Virus record (IMG/VR): IMGVR_UViG_3300042507_008307
Location: 1 to 24,286 of that record
DNA: 24,286 nucleotides
Direction: 5' to 3' (one strand)
Origin: a virus
Under the pieces are notes generated by a model. The model made no database searches, had not been told where the DNA came from, and saw nothing but the letters and a program-made list of their open reading frames with translations. The translations under genes were made by a program, and so were the position numbers. Of this stretch, positions 21,902 through 24,286 are shown piece after piece. How positions within the stretch are numbered: the first letter of the stretch is position 1; every line of letters begins with the position of its first letter.

Positions 21902-21983
21902 TGGTTGTCAGGACAGGATTCGAACCTGTAAACTTCCCCTTCCACTTAAGGGAGGGGTCGCGTGTGCCTTCCGCCACCTGACT
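21902..21983 (-). tRNA. tRNA-Leu(UAA), atypical anticodon arm
   Basis: On the minus strand an acceptor strand AGTCAGG pairs with CCTGACA at 6 of 7 positions (terminal A-A mismatch). A D-arm GCG/CGC follows, then the T-arm ACAGG-TTCGAAT-CCTGT, a discriminator A and an encoded CCA. The anticodon loop CTTAAGT gives UAA with U33 and G37, hence leucine, decoding UUA. The stem around it is unusual: CCCCTCC against GGAAGGGG forms 7 bp with one bulged A, instead of 5 bp plus a long class II variable arm. Genes in this window use TTA heavily for leucine, which fits the supply of this tRNA. Function is likely but not certain. Confidence 0.75.
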
Positions 21984-21988
21984 GTTTT

Positions 21989-22017
21989 TTTTATCATTCA
22001 ACTATTTGGAGTGTCAA
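21989..22017 (-). promoter_or_regulatory. Promoter candidate for the tRNA
   Basis: On the minus strand TTGACA (22012-22017) is followed after about 17-18 bases by an AT-only TAAAAA stretch just before the tRNA. The -35 box is perfect and the -10 is weak. It differs from the TTGCAA promoters of neighbouring genes. Confidence 0.4.
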
Positions 22018-22037
22018 CCATATAAAAAACATTGCTA

Positions 22038-22151
22038 TTACGACTGCCATTGTCTTTGTTCTGATTTAAACTTAATGTACGCTCCGCCAATTAAACTAGC
22101 GAACAATGTAACTACTCCTACCAATGCTAAAATTACTGTTGTGTTATTCAT
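22038..22151 (-). CDS. 37-aa single-pass membrane peptide
   Basis: This short ORF begins at the ATG at 22151: MNNTTVILALVGVVTLFASL, then a glycine pair and a basic tail ending FKSEQRQWQS. Residues 5-25 form one membrane helix with the charged end after it. It has its own copy of the conserved promoter, with the predicted start about 12 bases upstream of the ATG, which supports it as a real gene. Function unknown. Small early phage membrane peptides can act in lysis inhibition or superinfection exclusion, but nothing here proves that. Confidence 0.7.
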   Translation of the reverse strand: MNNTTVILALVGVVTLFASLIGGAYIKFKSEQRQWQS

Positions 22152-22169
22152 ATCTTTTTATTATACTAT

Positions 22170-22197
22170 ACTATACGTTAAACTTTCAATTTTGCAA
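22170..22197 (-). promoter_or_regulatory. Promoter, 37-aa gene (TTGCAA-N16-TATAGT)
   Basis: On the minus strand CTTTTTTTGCAA is followed after 16 bases by TATAGT and then a second TATAGTATAATAA. It lies between the stop of the 107-aa gene and the ATG at 22151, so the peptide is expressed independently of the gene before it. Confidence 0.7.
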
Positions 22198-22209
22198 AAA
22201 AAGTCGTTA

Positions 22210-22533
22210 TTAAATGTTATCAACGCTTTCTTCAACATACTCAATTATGTCTTCATTTGTAACTTCATAGTTACTTTCAAACCAATAATCGTTAAAATTC
22301 AGTCCTAAGTCTAACTTTGCTAGTTCTAAGTCTGAATAGTCTGACCAAGTTCCTACCTGTTTAGCTATTTCTAAAGCGTCTTGATCACTTCCAGCAACAT
22401 GTCCTTTAATTCCTTGTTTTAAAAATTCTCTTACATTGTCAACCCGTTTAGCTATTTCAGTAAGATACATTTCAGCTTTTTCTTCTACGTTAGGTAGAAT
22501 TCCTAGATTTTTTAAATTTACTTTCATTTTCAT
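22210..22533 (-). CDS. Small acidic protein, unknown
   Basis: This 107-aa protein has a helical first part (VEEKAEMYLTEIAKRVDNVR, then EFLKQGIKGHVAGSDQDALE). A second, acidic part has GTWSDYSDLELAKLDLGLNF and EVTNEDIIEYVEESVDNI. There are no cysteines and no membrane helix. It has its own TTGCAA-type promoter, with a predicted start only a few bases before the ATG at 22533; an in-frame ATG two codons later (22527) would give a normal short leader. Acidic small early proteins are often inhibitors of host enzymes or DNA mimics. That is a possibility, not evidence. Confidence 0.78.
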   Translation of the reverse strand: MKMKVNLKNLGILPNVEEKAEMYLTEIAKRVDNVREFLKQGIKGHVAGSDQDALEIAKQVGTWSDYSDLELAKLDLGLNFNDYWFESNYEVTNEDIIEYVEESVDNI

Positions 22534-22541
22534 TTTATTAT

Positions 22542-22569
22542 ACTATACAGTACAATCTTAAACTTGCAA
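22542..22569 (-). promoter_or_regulatory. Promoter, 107-aa gene (TTGCAA-N16-TATAGT)
   Basis: On the minus strand CTTTTTTGCAA is followed after 16 bases by TATAGT and then ATAATAAAATGAAAATG. Spacing and both boxes match two of the other copies exactly. Confidence 0.7.
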
Positions 22570-22572
22570 AAA

Positions 22573-22917
22573 AGACTTTTAAATTTTTTTCTTAAAATAA
22601 ATCTTACATTATATGACTTTTATTTGACGTGTGTGGTAAGGAATCTTACAGGAATCAGTTTAACAGGAATCTACTTTACAAACATTTACAGGAATCGCTC
22701 GAACAGGAATCTATTTTGTATATACTTTGTGGAACAGGAAGGGAAGGCTGGGGAGGTGCGGAAAGGTACCACATGACACAACTCACCTACCACACACCAC
22801 ACCTACTACTTGCTATATACCATCTACTTCTTCATTGAATATTCGTTGACTACTTGCGATTGCTTTCCACATTCACCTACTTCATTGACACACTTAATTC
22901 ATTCGCTAACAATGCGC
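22573..22917. other. Intergenic region with GATTCCTGT repeats and CA-rich tract
   Basis: About 345 bases between the 79-aa gene and the promoter of the 107-aa gene. It contains GGAATC repeats (22640-22711) and GTATATAC at 22718-22725. A purine-rich GGAAGGGAAGGCTGGGGAGG is followed by a C/A-rich tract around 22770-22800 (CACCTACCACACACCACACC). Two CTACTTC(A/T)TTCATTGA-like stretches lie near 22823 and 22880. No terminator hairpin with a T-run is visible for the operon ending at 22918. Short plus-strand frames here have no coding character. Confidence 0.5.
22633..22712 (-). repeat. GATTCCTGT repeats, locus C (five sites)
   Basis: GGAATC on the plus strand starts at 22640, 22651 and 22666 (spacing 11 and 15, preceded by GTGGTAA), with extra sites at 22691 and 22706 (again 15 apart). 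It lies about 70 bases upstream of the -35 box of the 107-aa gene. No ACTGCC units follow here. Confidence 0.75.
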
Positions 22918-23157
22918 TTACTTCAACGAATTTCCATATTTTTCGTCGTAGTATTGTTCACCTGTTAAAAATTCACCTAATTCGTTTGTCGAAGCATCCT
23001 CATTAGCATCAATTATTTGTTGCTTTTCCATTTCTTTGGCTATTTGATACAAATCGTGCATCTGACGCACATCATCATTCGATAAATCTTTAGCTATTTC
23101 CAAATCAACCAATCCTGTTAAAAAAAATTGTAATGCTGTTTGTTTATTCATGCTCAT
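22918..23157 (-). CDS. Small QYY-family phage protein, copy 1
   Basis: This 79-aa protein contains NKQTALQFFLTGLVDLEIAK, then QIAKEMEKQQIIDANED and a C-terminal EQYYDEKYG. The A-K-E-M-x-K-Q-x-I-x-D-A and Q-Y-Y-x-E-x-(F/Y)-G elements are shared with the 77-aa gene at 23234-23467. I recall this small protein from many Bacteroidetes phages and prophages, always without a function. The start MSMNKQ overlaps the stop of a 27-aa ORF as ATGA. Two nearby ATGs (23157, 23151) are possible starts. No membrane segment. Confidence 0.78.
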   Translation of the reverse strand: MSMNKQTALQFFLTGLVDLEIAKDLSNDDVRQMHDLYQIAKEMEKQQIIDANEDASTNELGEFLTGEQYYDEKYGNSLK

Positions 23158-23237
23158 TTTATTTTATCTCTAATTTTACTTAATTCAGTAACAATTATCC
23201 ATAATGGTGTGCTGATTATTATTGCTTCAATTATCAT
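23154..23237 (-). CDS. 27-aa peptide ORF bridging two paralogs
   Basis: The frame starts at the ATG at 23237 (MIIEAIIISTPLWIIVTELS) and ends in a basic KIRDKIK. Its ATG overlaps the stop of the 77-aa gene as ATGA, and its stop overlaps the start of the 79-aa gene as ATGA, so it fills the gap exactly. GGAGG lies eight bases before its ATG, the best Shine-Dalgarno match I found at any start in this window. About 17 hydrophobic residues could form a short membrane helix. The size is below usual gene-calling limits, so expression is not proven. Confidence 0.55.
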   Translation of the reverse strand: MIIEAIIISTPLWIIVTELSKIRDKIK

Positions 23238-23467
23238 TTGTTACCTCCGAATGTTTCGTTGTAGTATTGTTCTGCCATATCATTATAATGAATTAGTCTT
23301 GTTGATTCAACATGACAACCAACACCAAAAGCATCCATTATCTCCTGCTTGTGCATTTCTTTGGCTTGTTCTATAATTTCATAATGAACAAGTTTAGATT
23401 CTCCTATATAATATAATTCAAGTTCATTTACTAACCAATCCACGCTACTTTGTTTATTATTGCTCAT
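23234..23467 (-). CDS. Small QYY-family phage protein, copy 2
   Basis: This 77-aa protein begins SNNKQSSVDWLVNELELYYI. The middle carries EIIEQAKEMHKQEIMDAFGV and the C-terminus AEQYYNETFGGNK. It is clearly related to the 79-aa protein and close to the form I remember most often in flavobacterial phages. In both, a helical N-terminal part precedes a conserved aromatic tail. It starts two bases after the stop of the 265-aa gene and overlaps the 27-aa ORF by four bases. Confidence 0.82.
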   Translation of the reverse strand: MSNNKQSSVDWLVNELELYYIGESKLVHYEIIEQAKEMHKQEIMDAFGVGCHVESTRLIHYNDMAEQYYNETFGGNK

Positions 23468-23469
23468 TG

Positions 23470-24267
23470 TTATTTCTTTTTAAATTGTTCAAACCACATA
23501 TTCAATATTTCTTTAGAGCTTAGTTTTTGCTCTAATTCTTCTTGTTCTTCATTTACCCAATAACCTTTACTTGGTAAATAGACCCAATCTTCATGTGAAA
23601 TCCATTGAGAAAACTCAAACATATCTTCTTCACTATACATTCTTTCTTGTTGCCATTTAGCACCTTCTATAAATGCATCTTCATTGTAAGGTTGTTTAGA
23701 CCAATATTTTTCAGCAGCTTCTTCAAGTGTTTCTTGTTTAGGTTTAAATGTAATTGTAGTTGATGAAGGAAATACAATACTGCCACCACCTTTTACACTT
23801 TTAGCTTCTTCTTTTGGAATGATTATTTCATAAATTCTTTCAACATTTCCATTGACAAAACTTTCTACTTCAATAAACATACAACTCGGATTCTTTACAA
23901 ACCACTCTAAGAATGTATCATCAATAGCTTGTACACCATCTTTGATTAGGTCGGCATCTGTTGTTAATACAACTTTTAAAACTTCTGCTTTTTTCTGACC
24001 ACCTAAACCTTCCATTGCTTGTCTTTGTTCTGAATCCATTTTAAAAACCGCTTGATTTGATTTAAAACCTTTTCTAACTAAATTAAGACAAATACCATAC
24101 TCCCCATTTTTAATTTCTTCTGAATTAGTGATGTAGATGTTTTGAAATTTTGCTTGTATAAAATGCAATTCAGTCTGACTAAATTGAGTTGGGGTTATTC
24201 CATAACCAAGATTATTCTTGATTAACCTACTTGGTTTGTCTGTTGGTAATACGTGTATGTTTTTCAT
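23470..24267 (-). CDS. Conserved phage protein with MKNIHVLPTDKPSRL start
   Basis: This 265-aa protein opens MKNIHVLPTDKPSRLIKNNL, then QNIYITNSEEIKNGEYGICL. A central VVLTTDADLIKDGVQAIDDT is followed by FLEWFVKNPSCMFIEVES, and YEIIIPKEEAKSV lies near residue 148. A C-terminal helical part has TLEEAAEKYWSKQP, AFIEGAKWQQERMYSEEDM and W..E-rich residues. This modular protein, with a variable middle, is familiar to me from flavobacterial phages and prophages and has no known biochemical role. It is the main ground for the host inference. No catalytic motif or membrane helix is visible. It is probably the first gene of a four-gene operon in this window; its promoter is not within the last 19 bases. 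Confidence 0.82.
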   Translation of the reverse strand: MKNIHVLPTDKPSRLIKNNLGYGITPTQFSQTELHFIQAKFQNIYITNSEEIKNGEYGICLNLVRKGFKSNQAVFKMDSEQRQAMEGLGGQKKAEVLKVVLTTDADLIKDGVQAIDDTFLEWFVKNPSCMFIEVESFVNGNVERIYEIIIPKEEAKSVKGGGSIVFPSSTTITFKPKQETLEEAAEKYWSKQPYNEDAFIEGAKWQQERMYSEEDMFEFSQWISHEDWVYLPSKGYWVNEEQEELEQKLSSKEILNMWFEQFKKK

Positions 24268-24286
24268 TATTCGTGTTCTAAATCTA

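Noticed and set aside
21810-22001. 63-aa minus-strand frame
   Set aside because: It overlaps the tRNA and its terminator.
22006-22308. 100-aa plus-strand frame
   Set aside because: It runs across the 37-aa gene, two promoters and the end of the 107-aa gene; composition looks like translated AT-rich control DNA.
22564-22838. Two overlapping plus-strand frames (70 and 69 aa)
   Set aside because: Their sequence is the translated GGAATC repeats (NRNLxY-type repeats) and the CA-rich tract; no independent start signal.

Overview
The window looks like part of the genome of a tailed phage with a contractile tail and T4-like baseplate genes, probably infecting a Flavobacteriia/Bacteroidetes host. 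What the sequence shows: AT-rich DNA, leucine written mostly as TTA, tight gene packing with TAATG and ATGA junctions, a gp25-like and gp6/J-like baseplate pair, a spike with a lysozyme-like domain, a T4 gp55-like late sigma factor, and a phage tRNA-Leu(UAA). The host guess rests on remembered similarity of the 265-aa and 77-79-aa proteins at the right end to proteins common in flavobacterial phages. It is an inference, not a search result.

Layout. (1) 1-13,864, minus strand: a virion and late-gene operon read right to left. It runs from a thioredoxin-fold protein, a coiled-coil protein, an HD hydrolase, a small membrane protein and the late sigma factor into the baseplate block: OB-like spike, lysozyme spike, two unassigned virion proteins, gp25-like, gp6-like, a DNRLRE-like protein and a coiled-coil protein. 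It ends in a giant tail protein that leaves the window at base 1. (2) 14,095-18,972, minus strand: a 429-aa protein, a membrane-anchored coiled-coil protein and a 953-aa protein built of nine repeats. (3) 19,117-19,901, plus strand: two small proteins, then a terminator. (4) 19,965-20,360: a non-coding, locally GC-rich stretch with direct repeats and tandem palindromes. (5) 20,407-22,580, minus strand: two paralogous AT-hook-like proteins, a tRNA, a 37-aa membrane peptide and a 107-aa protein. Four genes here share one promoter type and sit below unusual repeat arrays. (6) 22,918-24,267, minus strand: four small-to-medium genes coupled by overlaps, including a 27-aa one.

Two things stand out. 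First, four proteins in regions 2-3 start with a short peptide of the form M-x-x-(L/F)-K-x-(L/F/Y)-(L/I)-x-E. This resembles the capsid-targeting peptide of T4 internal proteins, which the prohead protease removes after E. The 953-aa protein repeats a similar (L/I)-x-E-S junction before every repeat, so it could be a polyprotein cut into nine proteins of about 100 residues inside the prohead. Second, the early-type region carries a modular regulatory architecture: GATTCCTGT triplets with fixed 11/15-bp spacing at three loci, arrays of ACTGCCT-containing units with a 32/33-bp period (13 units at one locus, 2 at another), and promoters TTGCAA-N16-TATAGT upstream of the genes. All functions are read from sequence patterns and remembered families; no search was run.
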